64,000 bases of DNA, from assembly GCA_017642935.1 (NCBI GenBank), contig JAEPOK010000002.1:620001-684000 (forward strand), read 5' to 3'. Positions 9,669-18,533 of the stretch are shown here, in pieces. The notes under the pieces were generated by a model, which ran no database searches, had not been told where the DNA came from, and worked only from the letters and a program-made list of their open reading frames with translations. Source of the stretch: Hyphomicrobiales bacterium. Lineage in GTDB: Bacteria > Pseudomonadota > Alphaproteobacteria > Rhizobiales > MH13. Position 1 is the first letter of the stretch. Each line of letters opens with the position of its first letter. A program made the position numbers and the translations under genes.

Positions 9669-9683
9669 GTCAGTAATACTGAC
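9669..9683. promoter_or_regulatory. 15-bp perfect palindrome, candidate operator
   Basis: GTCAGTAATACTGAC is fully symmetrical around its central A and lies 26 bases before the cupin start, where it would overlap the promoter of the cupin-PNPOx pair. It looks like the site of a dimeric repressor. No regulator gene is adjacent, so the protein is unknown. Confidence 0.45.
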
Positions 9684-9709
9684 CTATTTAAGGAAGCCGG
9701 AGGAAGCCC

Positions 9710-10189
9710 ATGACACGCTCACCATCTGCCTTTGCGGTGATGGCCAACGAGGTCGCGCCACGCAGCAAGCCGTCCAACTATCCAGAGCCCTTTGCGGCGC
9801 GCGTTGCTGGGCGCGTCAAACGGCAGCTGGGTGACGTGTTCGGGCTGTCGAACTTTGGTGTGAACTTGACCGAACTTGCGCCTGGGGCCGAGTCCGCGTT
9901 GTTGCACCGGCACAGTAAGCAGGATGAGATGATCTACATTCTGCAAGGCTATCCAACACTGCGCACAGAGACGGGCGAACAGGTTCTGACACCGGGGATG
10001 TGCGCCGGGTTTCGCGCAGGCGGCGCGGCGCACCAGTTGATCAATCGCACCGGTGCGCCGGTGATCTATCTGGAGATTGGCGATCGCACACCGGGCGATG
10101 AAGGCTCCTATCCGGAGGACGATCTGAAAGCGGTAATGATCGATGGCGCTTGGGTGTTCACCCGCAAGGACGGCACGCGCTATGACTGA
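9710..10189 (+). CDS. Cupin-domain protein
   Basis: 159 residues with the two cupin motifs: LTELAPGAESALLHRHSKQDEMIYILQG (metal-binding histidines in HRH) and GMCAGFRAGGAAHQLINRTGAPVIYLEIGDR. The ending GSYPEDDLKAVMIDGAWVFTRKDG is found in a subgroup of small cupins of unknown role that often accompany oxidoreductases. ATG 9710 has a strong GGAGG site upstream. It overlaps the following PNPOx-fold gene by eight bases, so the two are translated together. A decayed paralogue lies 1.4 kb upstream. Substrate unknown. Confidence 0.82.
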   Translation: MTRSPSAFAVMANEVAPRSKPSNYPEPFAARVAGRVKRQLGDVFGLSNFGVNLTELAPGAESALLHRHSKQDEMIYILQGYPTLRTETGEQVLTPGMCAGFRAGGAAHQLINRTGAPVIYLEIGDRTPGDEGSYPEDDLKAVMIDGAWVFTRKDGTRYD

Positions 10190-10688
10190 TCCTAAGCGCC
10201 GCAGCGCAATGACTTTAAGCTCCACCGTGATCGCCGAAGCCGAGGCGGCGGTGCTCTGCTGGCTAGCAACAGTCGGTCCAGATGGCGCCCCGTCGGTGAG
10301 CCCCAAGGAGATTTTTGCGCCGCTTGGCAACAGCCGCCTGGTGATCGCCGACGTCGCCTCCACGGGCAGCGTTGCCAATGTTCGTGCGCACCCATCCGTC
10401 TGCGTGAGCTTCATCGATATTTTTCGGCAGAAAGGCTTCAAACTGCGCGGGCGCGCCGACATCGTGTCGCCGGATGATGCGCGGTTTGCTGGTGAGAGTG
10501 CGCCCTTGCGCCCAATAGCCGGAGAGGCCTTTCCTATCCGGAACATCATCTCGGTCGCGGTAGAGCGTATTGAGCGCATCTGGGCGCCCAGCTATGCGGT
10601 TTTTCCAGAGCGCACCGACCAGGAACGAATGGCGCCGATCTATGCGCGCTATGGTGTGACGCCGGTCGGTAAGGACCACCCGGTTTAA
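10182..10688 (+). CDS. Pyridoxamine 5'-phosphate oxidase-fold flavoprotein
   Basis: 168 residues from ATG 10182 (an internal ATG at 10209 is also possible). The split-barrel flavin-binding fold is indicated by VLCWLATVGPDGAPSVSPKEIF, LVIADVASTGSVANVRAHPSVCVSFIDIF and KGFKLRGRADIV. Members of this PNPOx-like group bind FMN or F420 and reduce varied substrates; few have known roles. It overlaps the cupin stop (ATGACTGA), so the two form a coupled pair. Confidence 0.8.
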   Translation: MTDPKRRSAMTLSSTVIAEAEAAVLCWLATVGPDGAPSVSPKEIFAPLGNSRLVIADVASTGSVANVRAHPSVCVSFIDIFRQKGFKLRGRADIVSPDDARFAGESAPLRPIAGEAFPIRNIISVAVERIERIWAPSYAVFPERTDQERMAPIYARYGVTPVGKDHPV

Positions 10689-10700
10689 CGCACTTGAGCT

Positions 10701-11429
10701 TTAGCTGGCGACGGGTTTGGCGTCCGCTGTCACTTTCTCACGTCGTGATGCCGAGTGAGGTACTTGGCCGTTGATGCGCAAGGTGACGTGTTGCTCAGCA
10801 AGCCGGATAAGCGCCAGCAAAAAGAGCGTCAAACCGGTAATCTCAAGCGTTTCTTCCACGATGATCGAAAGGCTGTAGATCGTCTCCATGCGAAGGCCGG
10901 AATAGTCGAGCCACCCGCCGAAAAGTTCCATGCCCAGAGCGCCCGACACATAGATCAAACCAGCCAGGGCGAAGGCGAACTGAATGTTGCCTGGCAAGCG
11001 CAAGAAGGAGCGCAGGATCAACAAGCCAAAGACCGCAAGGCACAGAAACGCGGGAACGACCCAAGCATAATAAAAGATGCCGCCGGCGTCGAGCACCGTG
11101 CGCAGCGGGTTCATCAGGGCCTCGTGGAAGCTTGCTGACTCATCGATCGAGAGCAGCAGAAAAACCGTGGCCAAAGGCAGCCAGACCTTGGAATGGAACA
11201 ACCCGCGATTGTCATCGGCCTTGGCAAACAGAAACATGACCATTGCCGAGGCCAGCATCAGCGAGGATGACCACCAGCTTGGCACATTGTTTTCGGCGTC
11301 GAGATCGAACTGGCGCAGTTCTTGGAGCGGGGTTTCCAGCCCATTGGACAGCACGAACACCTCGCGAAAGATGCCCAGCGCAACGACAGTTATCGACCCA
11401 AGGAGGATGAACCGCTTCAAGTTTTCCAT
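10701..11429 (-). CDS. Membrane protein of unknown function
   Basis: About 242 residues from the ATG at 11429 (an upstream ATG at 11468 would add a 13-residue polar lead that looks unnecessary). Six membrane segments are visible, beginning with FILLGSITVVALGIFREVF and including WWSSSLMLASAMVMFLFA, VWLPLATVFLLLSIDESASFHE and YYAWVVPAFLCLAVFGLLIL. The conserved-looking pieces are SIDESASFHE and VEETLEITGL. The tail is polar and cytoplasmic. No family function is recognised, and it is a single gene convergent with the PNPOx gene. Confidence 0.7.
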   Translation of the reverse strand: MENLKRFILLGSITVVALGIFREVFVLSNGLETPLQELRQFDLDAENNVPSWWSSSLMLASAMVMFLFAKADDNRGLFHSKVWLPLATVFLLLSIDESASFHEALMNPLRTVLDAGGIFYYAWVVPAFLCLAVFGLLILRSFLRLPGNIQFAFALAGLIYVSGALGMELFGGWLDYSGLRMETIYSLSIIVEETLEITGLTLFLLALIRLAEQHVTLRINGQVPHSASRREKVTADAKPVAS

Positions 11430-11548
11430 TCTTAAAGCATACAGGAATCCGGGCGATTTTCGAGACAAATCAAGGCGGTTGGTTAAGCGTTTGATCCACC
11501 CCAGCAGTCGGCGTCGGCCGCCCTGGATGTTAGGCTGCTTACCGAATC

Positions 11549-12301
11549 GTGCCCCTCACCCACCGAGTTGAGCCTTTGTTGCAGTGCATCAGTTGGAACA
11601 TTCACCGTTGCCGCGGCAATGACGGCGTCGTTGACCCGGCGCGGACGGTGTCAGTCTTGCGTGACGAGGTCTGGCGTCCCGATTGCGACACTTTGATCTT
11701 CCAGGAAGCGGACGAAGAAGTGCCGCCCCATCATGGGCTTCTCGACCTGCAGCAGATCGAACACGTGACGGGACTTCGCCACGTCCATGGTGCACCCGAT
11801 TACCGATGGGGCGAGGGCAGCCATGGGTTTCTTGGCGTCATCGTGTTTCTCCACCCGTCCTTTCAAGTTGACGATATCGCGCTACTTGATCTGCCGGGGC
11901 ATTGTCATCGCGGCGCGGTAATCGTTGATGCGCAGCGCGATGGGCAGGCTTTCCGGCTCATCGGGACGCATCTCTCGCTCTGGCAAGGTCTGCGGATCGC
12001 GCAGATGCGCACCATCGGGCAGCATCTCTTCCGGCGACAACAGCGTCCGACGGCGCTGATCGGCGACCTCAATGAGTGGCGGCCCTGGGGCGGGCTCGCT
12101 CTGTCGCCAAAGGTGCTTGGCGCCAATTTCGGTGGGCCGGTGCCTGCGACGTTTCCCATCCGCCGACCCCTGTTGCCGCTGGACAGGGTACTTGTGAGTG
12201 AGCCTGGAAAGGTGGTGTCGACTGAGGTGTTGGACGGGCCGGGCATCCGCATGGCCTCCGACCATCGGCCTCTGGCCGCGCGGATCACATGGGGTGGTTA
12301 G
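11549..12301 (+). CDS. Endonuclease/exonuclease/phosphatase (EEP) family protein
   Basis: 250 residues with the EEP order of motifs: CISWNIHRCRGNDG (Asn), LIFQEADEE (metal-binding Glu), IGTHLSLW (His), LIGDLNEW (catalytic Asp/Asn pair) and the final ASDHRPLAARI (Asp-His). The active site is complete, so it should be a metal-dependent phosphodiesterase acting on nucleic acid or a phospholipid-type substrate. The start is GTG 11549; no better ATG exists. Its stop overlaps the stop of the convergent opgG gene by four bases (TTAG). The subgroup is that of stand-alone EEP proteins often found near envelope genes. Confidence 0.82.
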   Translation: MPLTHRVEPLLQCISWNIHRCRGNDGVVDPARTVSVLRDEVWRPDCDTLIFQEADEEVPPHHGLLDLQQIEHVTGLRHVHGAPDYRWGEGSHGFLGVIVFLHPSFQVDDIALLDLPGHCHRGAVIVDAQRDGQAFRLIGTHLSLWQGLRIAQMRTIGQHLFRRQQRPTALIGDLNEWRPWGGLALSPKVLGANFGGPVPATFPIRRPLLPLDRVLVSEPGKVVSTEVLDGPGIRMASDHRPLAARITWGG

Positions 12302-13806
12302 ACGCCGCCGTCGCGCGCGCGGGTCCACCGATGGAGCCAGGTCGGACTGAGGGGTGTGCCGTCCGGCGCGCGCAGGCTGAGGCGGACCTCTGTGGCGTCC
12401 AACGCGCCGGGATCCAGCAAAAAGGTCACGCGTGTTCCCAGATCGTCGGATAGGGGGAACGCACTCGCGCCCGACAGTGTCGCGCCAGCGCTTGCCGACA
12501 AGACCGGCGCGGCGCCTGGAACATGGGTGCCAACATCAACGACAAAGCGCCGAACGCCCGGCTGGTCGTGCTCGCGGCCGCTGCGGCTTTGCAGGATCGG
12601 CGCGAGGTTCCCGGTCACAGGCGGTGTGCGTGTCCAGGTCAGGCTGTAGGCGAAGCGGTGTTCCTCGCCCGGAGACAGCGTTTCTTCCGGACGCCAAAAG
12701 GCGACGATGTTGTCCATAAACTCATCGCCGGTTGGAATCTCCACCAGCATAACCGCGCCGCGTCCCCAATGACCGGTGGGTCGCACGATGGCCGAGGGCC
12801 GGTCGTGGTATCGCGCTTCGGTGTCTTCAAAATCTTCAAACTCGCGCCTGGTCTGGAACAGGCCGAAGCTCGCAGGCGCTTCATCGACGAAGGCCGAGGT
12901 TTCCAGGCGCGTGGGGTTGGCGATGGGCCGCCAGAGCTTTTCGCCAGCGCCATTCTCGATGAACAGAACATCGCTGTCATGGACGCGCGGGCGGAAATCA
13001 TCGGACACCGACGCGCGCATCGGACCTTTCAGATACATCGAGGTCAGCGGTGCCACGCCAATGTCGGGGATCGGCACGCGCGGCAGCAGTGTCGTGATGA
13101 CGTCCATCTGCGTGTCGTCGCCGGGCCGTACGGTCATGTCGATATGAGCGGCCAGCGAGGGGCTGTCGATGAGACCCTCGATCCGCACCGATCCATCGTC
13201 GGCTGGGTGTAGGCGCAAATGGGTGAAGCGTGGAAACTCTTCCGGACCTGCACCGCCTGTGCCGATGGCAACGGCGCGGGCGGACAGCCCATAGACCATC
13301 GCTTGGCCGATGGCGCGAAAATAGCTCGCGCCTTGGATTACCAGGACCTCGTCCATCCGCTCAGAATCGTTCAGCGGGTAGCGCAGGCGCATGCCGGAGA
13401 ACCCGGCGCCGGGGCTGTTTTCAGGAATAGAATCGAAGTAGCGCGGCTCGAAGCTGAACAGGCTGGGGCGAAAATCGATCTCGCTGAGACCATCGGCCGT
13501 CACGCGATCGATCTTGACCGGATCGGGAAAGTAGAGCCCCGGAGGCAGCAGATCGACAGCAAAATCGGACCCGTGTGGCAGCATGCCGGCAAGACCGGGA
13601 AGCGGCCGGATGCCGCGATAGGCGTTGTAATCAAGATCAGCAAAGGGTGGCGAGAGTTGCAATGTGCTCGGCGCGTAAGGTCGCCGGCTCATCGCCCTGG
13701 CGTCATCCAAAAGCGAGGTGGATGCCAGCGGATTGGCCGAGACGCGCACGGCGGGACTTGCCAACAGGGCCGCACCGGCCGCCAAGACATCGCGCCGTCG
13801 CATCAT
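12298..13806 (-). CDS. opgG: OpgG/OpgD-type periplasmic glucan biosynthesis protein
   Basis: About 502 residues starting at the ATG-ATG at 13806, with a GAGGAGA ribosome site upstream. It opens with a twin-arginine signal (RRRDVLAAGAALLASPAVRVSA), as in OpgD. The mature part has the family blocks FADLDYNAYRGIRP, FSFEPRYFDSIPENSPGAGFSGMRLRYPLN, FLVIQGASYFRAIG-like VLVIQGASYFRAIGQ and GLSARAVAIGT. These proteins act in the periplasm to branch or modify beta-1,2/1,6 osmoregulated glucans made by OpgH. The gene directly follows opgH (13-base gap), forming the usual opgHG pair, here in H-G order. Confidence 0.88.
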   Translation of the reverse strand: MMRRRDVLAAGAALLASPAVRVSANPLASTSLLDDARAMSRRPYAPSTLQLSPPFADLDYNAYRGIRPLPGLAGMLPHGSDFAVDLLPPGLYFPDPVKIDRVTADGLSEIDFRPSLFSFEPRYFDSIPENSPGAGFSGMRLRYPLNDSERMDEVLVIQGASYFRAIGQAMVYGLSARAVAIGTGGAGPEEFPRFTHLRLHPADDGSVRIEGLIDSPSLAAHIDMTVRPGDDTQMDVITTLLPRVPIPDIGVAPLTSMYLKGPMRASVSDDFRPRVHDSDVLFIENGAGEKLWRPIANPTRLETSAFVDEAPASFGLFQTRREFEDFEDTEARYHDRPSAIVRPTGHWGRGAVMLVEIPTGDEFMDNIVAFWRPEETLSPGEEHRFAYSLTWTRTPPVTGNLAPILQSRSGREHDQPGVRRFVVDVGTHVPGAAPVLSASAGATLSGASAFPLSDDLGTRVTFLLDPGALDATEVRLSLRAPDGTPLSPTWLHRWTRARDGGV

Positions 13807-13819
13807 GGAAGCGGTCTCC

Positions 13820-15397
13820 TCACGCTCCGGCGTCGATGGCGCGCACGATGAGCGGCGCTCCAATGAGCGGCAGGATCATGGGCGCGAGCCACAAGGTTGC
13901 GCCGAGGCCTGATGTCGCCGCCAGGGCGAGCAGAGCGACGCCAACGGCCATCTCGCCTGCTCCTGTCGGCAAGGATAAGCGGTGGTTGCGACCAGACTTC
14001 CAGCCGCAATCAATGCCGATGAGAACCGAGGCAACCGAAGCTGATTGACGCACCATGACCAGCGGCGCCAGGATCGTGGAGAGCCCCAATTCGGCCGCCG
14101 ATGCTCGCAAAATGATGCGCTTGCGCCAGCGGGTTTGCGCCCGCGACAGCGCTTCGGCCATGGCACAGAATTTGGGTAGCAGGAGCGTCGCGGCCACCAA
14201 TCCCAGCGGAATCGCATGGGTGACGGAGACGGCACCGAGGCCAATCAGAACGACCAGGATCAGCCAAATGGGCGCAGCGATGTAGCTGAAGATGCCTGAG
14301 AGCAGGTTGAAGCGGCTCACGGGGTGCAGGCCAGGTTCGGCCAGCAGGCGCAAATGCTGCAGATTGCCCTGGCACCAACGCCGGTCGCGGCGGTGAAACG
14401 CCTCCAATGTCTGCGGCGCATCTTCCGCGCTGCCGGCAAGATCAGGGTCGAGCACCACGTCCCAACCGGCGCGCCGTATCCAGGCCGCTTCAACGAAATC
14501 ATGGCTGAGCAGGGCACCACCCAAGGGCGCTGATCCGGACAGCTCGGGAAGCTTGGCTGCGGCTCGGAATGCGGCGATCCGCATGATTGCGTTGTGACCC
14601 CAATAATTGCCCGTGGTGCCAGACCAGGCGGCCAGCCCTTTGCCGAAATTGCGCGACAAGAGGCGCGAGGTGTTGCGTTGATGGCGGCCAAAGAGGCTGC
14701 GCCCAGGTACCAGCGCGATGCCTGCTTGAAGGAGGCCAATTTTCGGCCGGCTTTCCAGCTGCCAGATCATGTGGCGCATGCGTGCTGCGGTCATGCGGCT
14801 GTCAGCATCAAGCACCATCATGGCGTCAAAGGCATTGCCGTGCCCGGCAAGCCAATCGGCGATGTTCCCAGGCTTGCGGCCTGTGTTTTCGGCCCGTCGA
14901 CGGTAGGTGATGCGCCCGCTGTCGATGAGCGGGCGTAGCGCTCCTTCTTCGGCACTGATCTTGGCGGTGCCCGATGTGTCGGACAGCACGGTGATGCGCG
15001 TTGAGGCTTTAGGGCCGCGTCTTTCCAGATCGGAGGCGAGCTGCGTCAGGTATTCGGCCAAGGGGCGGGGATCTTCACCGCAAAGCGTGACCAAAATCGC
15101 GGTCCGGCCGCTGGGCAGCCAGGTCGTTGGCGGGACTTGAGGTTTTCTATCCGGCTGCGCCAGGCCGACCAGGGCCGTTGCTGCGCCGCCTGCGATCCAC
15201 AACGCGTTGATGAACACCAGGGGCAAGGCCGCCCACGCAAACGGCGTCCAGCTTTCAACCGCATGGGCAAACGCGACCACAATCGCCAGCGAGAGCAGCG
15301 TGGTCACCCCAAAAAAAGCCGAGCGCGGGCCCAGATGGGCGAGCCTATCGCCCGAGGCGGCGTCGGCTAAAGGACGGGCGCTTTCAACAACGGACAA
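13820..15397 (-). CDS. opgH: OpgH-type glucan glucosyltransferase
   Basis: 525 residues, family 2 processive glucosyltransferase. Two membrane segments near the N-terminus (FFGVTTLLSLAIVVAFA, PFAWAALPLVFINALWIAGG) precede the catalytic domain with ILVTLCGEDPRPLAEYL, MMVLDADSRM (D-x-D motif), AWIRRAGWDVVLDPDLAGS and the Q-x-x-R-W-like RRDRRWCQGNLQHL. More membrane segments follow. The enzyme uses UDP-glucose to polymerise and export the glucan backbone. It is shorter than the E. coli protein (about 850 residues), lacking the long N-terminal cytoplasmic region, as is common in alphaproteobacteria. Confidence 0.88.
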   Translation of the reverse strand: MSVVESARPLADAASGDRLAHLGPRSAFFGVTTLLSLAIVVAFAHAVESWTPFAWAALPLVFINALWIAGGAATALVGLAQPDRKPQVPPTTWLPSGRTAILVTLCGEDPRPLAEYLTQLASDLERRGPKASTRITVLSDTSGTAKISAEEGALRPLIDSGRITYRRRAENTGRKPGNIADWLAGHGNAFDAMMVLDADSRMTAARMRHMIWQLESRPKIGLLQAGIALVPGRSLFGRHQRNTSRLLSRNFGKGLAAWSGTTGNYWGHNAIMRIAAFRAAAKLPELSGSAPLGGALLSHDFVEAAWIRRAGWDVVLDPDLAGSAEDAPQTLEAFHRRDRRWCQGNLQHLRLLAEPGLHPVSRFNLLSGIFSYIAAPIWLILVVLIGLGAVSVTHAIPLGLVAATLLLPKFCAMAEALSRAQTRWRKRIILRASAAELGLSTILAPLVMVRQSASVASVLIGIDCGWKSGRNHRLSLPTGAGEMAVGVALLALAATSGLGATLWLAPMILPLIGAPLIVRAIDAGA

Positions 15398-15472
15398 GGA
15401 CGGGGGGACTCCAAGATGCAGCGGTTGAATTGACTACTTGGGCAAGTATCGCCGATCGGGCAATCGGCAAGG

Positions 15473-16036
15473 TTAGGTTTGGTCGGCGCGTCCGGCGACG
15501 GGCGGCCACATGCGCGAGAAGATGCCGTCTCGGCGCACCAGCCCGTGAAAGGCCGCTGCTCCGATATGCATCGCTACCAGACCTGCAATGGCAAAAGCGC
15601 CAAAATAATGGACGCTTTTGGCGAATGCGGCCAATTCGTCCGAACGCGGCACAAAAGCTGGGACACCGGCAGCGTCGAGCGCCTCGATCGGAAATCCCCC
15701 GGCGCGGACCCGCACGTAACCGGCGATGGGCATAATGATCAAAAGCGCGTAGAGCGCGACATGGGTGAGTTTGGCGATGGACTCCTGCCAGGCCGGCATT
15801 GGCGCAGGCTCTAGAACCGGTGGATTGCGCCAGCGATAGAAAAGCCGAGCAATTACCAGAAGCATCACCAAAACGCCGATATTCTTGTGAAAGATGAAAA
15901 GCGTGTTCTGCGTCGAGCGAGCCAAACCCTCCTGAATCATCAGGAATCCGGCAGCGATCATCAGGAGAATGAGAATGGCCATCACCCAATGCAACAGGCG
16001 CGCTGGCGTTCGGTATCCAAAGGACGGCGTGGTCAT
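15473..16036 (-). CDS. Cytochrome b561-family protein
   Basis: 187 residues from ATG 16036, which has a CAGGAGA site upstream (the longer frame from 16069 lacks one). Four membrane helices carry the likely haem-binding histidines: TPARLLHWVMAILILLMI, TLFIFHKNIGVLVMLLVIARLFYRW, LTHVALYALLIIMPIAGYVRV and VHYFGAFAIAGLVAMHIGAAAFHG. Such proteins pass electrons between quinol and periplasmic partners. It stands upstream of opgHG in the same direction with a 75-base gap, and divergent from the lipid operon. Confidence 0.87.
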   Translation of the reverse strand: MTTPSFGYRTPARLLHWVMAILILLMIAAGFLMIQEGLARSTQNTLFIFHKNIGVLVMLLVIARLFYRWRNPPVLEPAPMPAWQESIAKLTHVALYALLIIMPIAGYVRVRAGGFPIEALDAAGVPAFVPRSDELAAFAKSVHYFGAFAIAGLVAMHIGAAAFHGLVRRDGIFSRMWPPVAGRADQT

Positions 16037-16134
16037 GCTCCAAGTCTCCTGTCGTCTGCTGGAGGACAAAATGGCGCTGATTCAACCCCAACGAGCGGGC
16101 TTGACTTCGCGCAAGCGCTATTAATCTCTAGGAC

Positions 16135-16896
16135 ATGCGTTTCGTGGAACCAAGTCAAAGTCCGCATTTGCAGCAGGCGTTGCCCAACCCTCGCTTGCGC
16201 CCCCCGCTTTCCGGGTTCGTACTGACGGCGATTGCCGGGGCGGTCTGCGTTGCGGTGTTGAGCGTCGGCCTGTTCGGCTTAGAGCGCGAGGGCATCCTTG
16301 GCCTGGCGGTCGGCCTCGGCCTTTTCCTGGTTGCGTCCATCACGTTCGGCATTGCCTTGATGCGCACCTACCCGCATGCGGTTCTCGGTCTCTGCAATGT
16401 CGTTACGCTTGTGCGGCTGGTGATCGTCGCCACGCTCGCCGGCGCTTTGATCTCAACAACCAGTCCCGCCTGGGCAATCTTTGTCATCGCCACGTTTGCC
16501 CTAACGCTGGACGGCGTGGACGGCTGGCTTGCTCGCCGACAAGACTTGGCCTCGAGCTTCGGTGCGCGGTTCGACATGGAGGTGGATGCCGCATTCGCCT
16601 TGGTGTTGGCGCTGCACGCTGCGTTTGGCGAGATCGCTGGTTTCTGGGTCGTGCTTCTTGGATTGCCGCACTATCTGTTCGTGGCCGCCAACAGAGTGTT
16701 TCCCTGGCTTGGAGGGGCGCTGCCGGAGCGCTTCAGCCGCAAAACCGTCTGCGTCTTGCAGATCGGCACGTTGGTCGCGCTTCAGGCCCCCGTGCTCGAT
16801 GCGAGCATTGCCGCTCCACTGATCGTTATTGCCAGTTTGGCGCTGGTCTGGTCGTTTGCTCTTGATATCCTCTGGCTTTGGCGGTCGCGCCCTTGA
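16135..16896 (+). CDS. CDP-alcohol phosphatidyltransferase
   Basis: 253 residues with the full catalytic signature around residue 125-148: D-G-x2-A-R-x8-G-x3-D-x3-D, seen as DGWLARRQDLASSFGARFDMEVD. Six to eight hydrophobic segments surround it. These enzymes swap CMP of a CDP-linked lipid for an alcohol to make phospholipids such as PG, PS, PI or PC. Which one is not clear from sequence. It overlaps the next gene (TTGA), and the three genes form an operon for a membrane lipid. It sits well away from housekeeping pgsA-type genes, pointing to a special lipid. Confidence 0.87.
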   Translation: MRFVEPSQSPHLQQALPNPRLRPPLSGFVLTAIAGAVCVAVLSVGLFGLEREGILGLAVGLGLFLVASITFGIALMRTYPHAVLGLCNVVTLVRLVIVATLAGALISTTSPAWAIFVIATFALTLDGVDGWLARRQDLASSFGARFDMEVDAAFALVLALHAAFGEIAGFWVVLLGLPHYLFVAANRVFPWLGGALPERFSRKTVCVLQIGTLVALQAPVLDASIAAPLIVIASLALVWSFALDILWLWRSRP

Positions 16897-18533
16897 ACCC
16901 TTCTGCCTTGACACCCGCGCTGCGCCTCGTCCTCGCGGCCCTAGTTTTTCATCTCGTGCTGATCCAACCCAATCATCCGGCGGCCATGAGCTGGGGCGCC
17001 TTGTTGGTCCTGCCGCTGGAGCTTCCTGTTGTCTTGTTGGCCCTGCTGGCGCTTGGCGATGGTCGTGCGGGCGCCTGGGTGCGAGGCTTGCTGGTGGCGG
17101 TTTTGACGCTGCTGATGGTGCTGAAAACCGCAGACTACATTATGTTCACCGCGCTCAACCGAGGGTTCAACCCGGTCGCTGATTTGCCCTTGGTCGTCTC
17201 GTTTGCACAGTTGATCGCCGGAACCTTCGGCATGTTGGCGGCCGTGCTCGCGGTGGTTGGTGCTGTGCTTTTGACTGCGCTGGTGGCGGCGTTTTTGTGG
17301 TGGGCGTCGGGCGTTTGGGCAAGTGTGACCATTAAACCCGCGGCTGTGCGGCTGGCGTCTGTTGGGGCGGTTCTGTTCGCCGGTGTTGCCGCAGCGGAAA
17401 TCGGCCACGCCATGGGCCGGTGGAACTTGCCCGCCGAGCCGCCGGGTGCCGCGTTCACCGCTCGTGTCGGCGTGGAACGCATCGGCATGACGCGCGAGAC
17501 GCTCGCTGATCTGCGGGCCTTTCGTTCGGCAGCCCTTGCCGATCCTTACCGGGACGAGGATGGCCTGCTTGATCTCATCGACCGCGACGTCGTGGTTCTG
17601 TTCGTGGAAAGCTATGGGCGGACGAGTTTCGACACGCCGTTATACGCCGATCTGCATCGCCAGACGCTGGAAGCTGCAGAGGCCGAGCTAGGTGATTTGG
17701 GGTTTGCCATGGCCTCAAGCTTTCTGTCCTCGCCAACACGTGGCGGTCAGAGCTGGCTTGCCCACGCCACCTTTGCCAACGGGCTTTGGATTGACGACCA
17801 GGCAAGCTATGGCGCGGCGCTCGCGAGCGGCCGGCAAACGCTTTTTCACATTGCCGCGCGCTCGGGGTTTCGCACTGCTGCGGTGATGCCGCAGATCACC
17901 CTTGAATGGCCTGAATCCCAATTTATGGGCTTCGACACTGTGCTTGCTGCAGCCGATCTTGGTTACCAGGGCGAGCCGTTCAATTGGGTCACGATGCCGG
18001 ATCAGTTCACCTTGGCCGCTCTCAACCGGCACCTGCGCGAGGAACGCGCGGACGATCAAAACCTGTTCGTTCAGGTCGCGCTGGGATCCTCGCACGCGCC
18101 TTGGGTGCCTGTGCCGACCCTTGTCGATTGGGAGACCATTGGCGACGGTCAGATTTTCAACGCGATGGCTGCTTCTGGCGATGCGCCCGATATTGTCTGG
18201 CGTGATCGCGATCGCGTTCGTGCGCAATACCGGCTGGCCGTTGATTACGCCTTGCAGACCGTCTTCGCCTATGCTGCCCGCCAGGGCGATGAACCACCCC
18301 TTCTGGTCGTGATTGGCGATCATCAGGCAGCAAGTTTCGTTGCGCTGGACGAGCGCCCCGATGTGCCCATTCACGTTATCGGCGTTCCCGCGCTGGTTGA
18401 TCGTTTGGCCGATCACGGCTTTGTCCAGGGCCTTATTCCACCCGATGATACGCCAGTGCGTTCGATGGCAGGCATGCGTGGCCTGATCTTGGACGCGTTC
18501 TCCTCCAATCCGATCGAGGCGGCGGCGCGATGA
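16893..18533 (+). CDS. Membrane-anchored LtaS-like alkaline-phosphatase-superfamily protein
   Basis: About 546 residues, using TTG 16893, which overlaps the upstream stop by four bases (an in-frame TTG at 16878 is also possible). Five or so N-terminal membrane helices are followed by a large extracytoplasmic domain from about residue 225. That domain starts with DVVVLFVESYGRTSFDTP (metal-binding Glu), has SSPTRGGQSWLAHATFANGL and a late LLVVIGDHQAASFVA (Asp-His metal site). This layout is that of LtaS/phosphoethanolamine- or phosphoglycerol-transferases. It probably moves a phospho-head group from a lipid to a glycolipid or glucan at the outer face. The substrate is unknown. Confidence 0.78.
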   Translation: MNPSALTPALRLVLAALVFHLVLIQPNHPAAMSWGALLVLPLELPVVLLALLALGDGRAGAWVRGLLVAVLTLLMVLKTADYIMFTALNRGFNPVADLPLVVSFAQLIAGTFGMLAAVLAVVGAVLLTALVAAFLWWASGVWASVTIKPAAVRLASVGAVLFAGVAAAEIGHAMGRWNLPAEPPGAAFTARVGVERIGMTRETLADLRAFRSAALADPYRDEDGLLDLIDRDVVVLFVESYGRTSFDTPLYADLHRQTLEAAEAELGDLGFAMASSFLSSPTRGGQSWLAHATFANGLWIDDQASYGAALASGRQTLFHIAARSGFRTAAVMPQITLEWPESQFMGFDTVLAAADLGYQGEPFNWVTMPDQFTLAALNRHLREERADDQNLFVQVALGSSHAPWVPVPTLVDWETIGDGQIFNAMAASGDAPDIVWRDRDRVRAQYRLAVDYALQTVFAYAARQGDEPPLLVVIGDHQAASFVALDERPDVPIHVIGVPALVDRLADHGFVQGLIPPDDTPVRSMAGMRGLILDAFSSNPIEAAAR

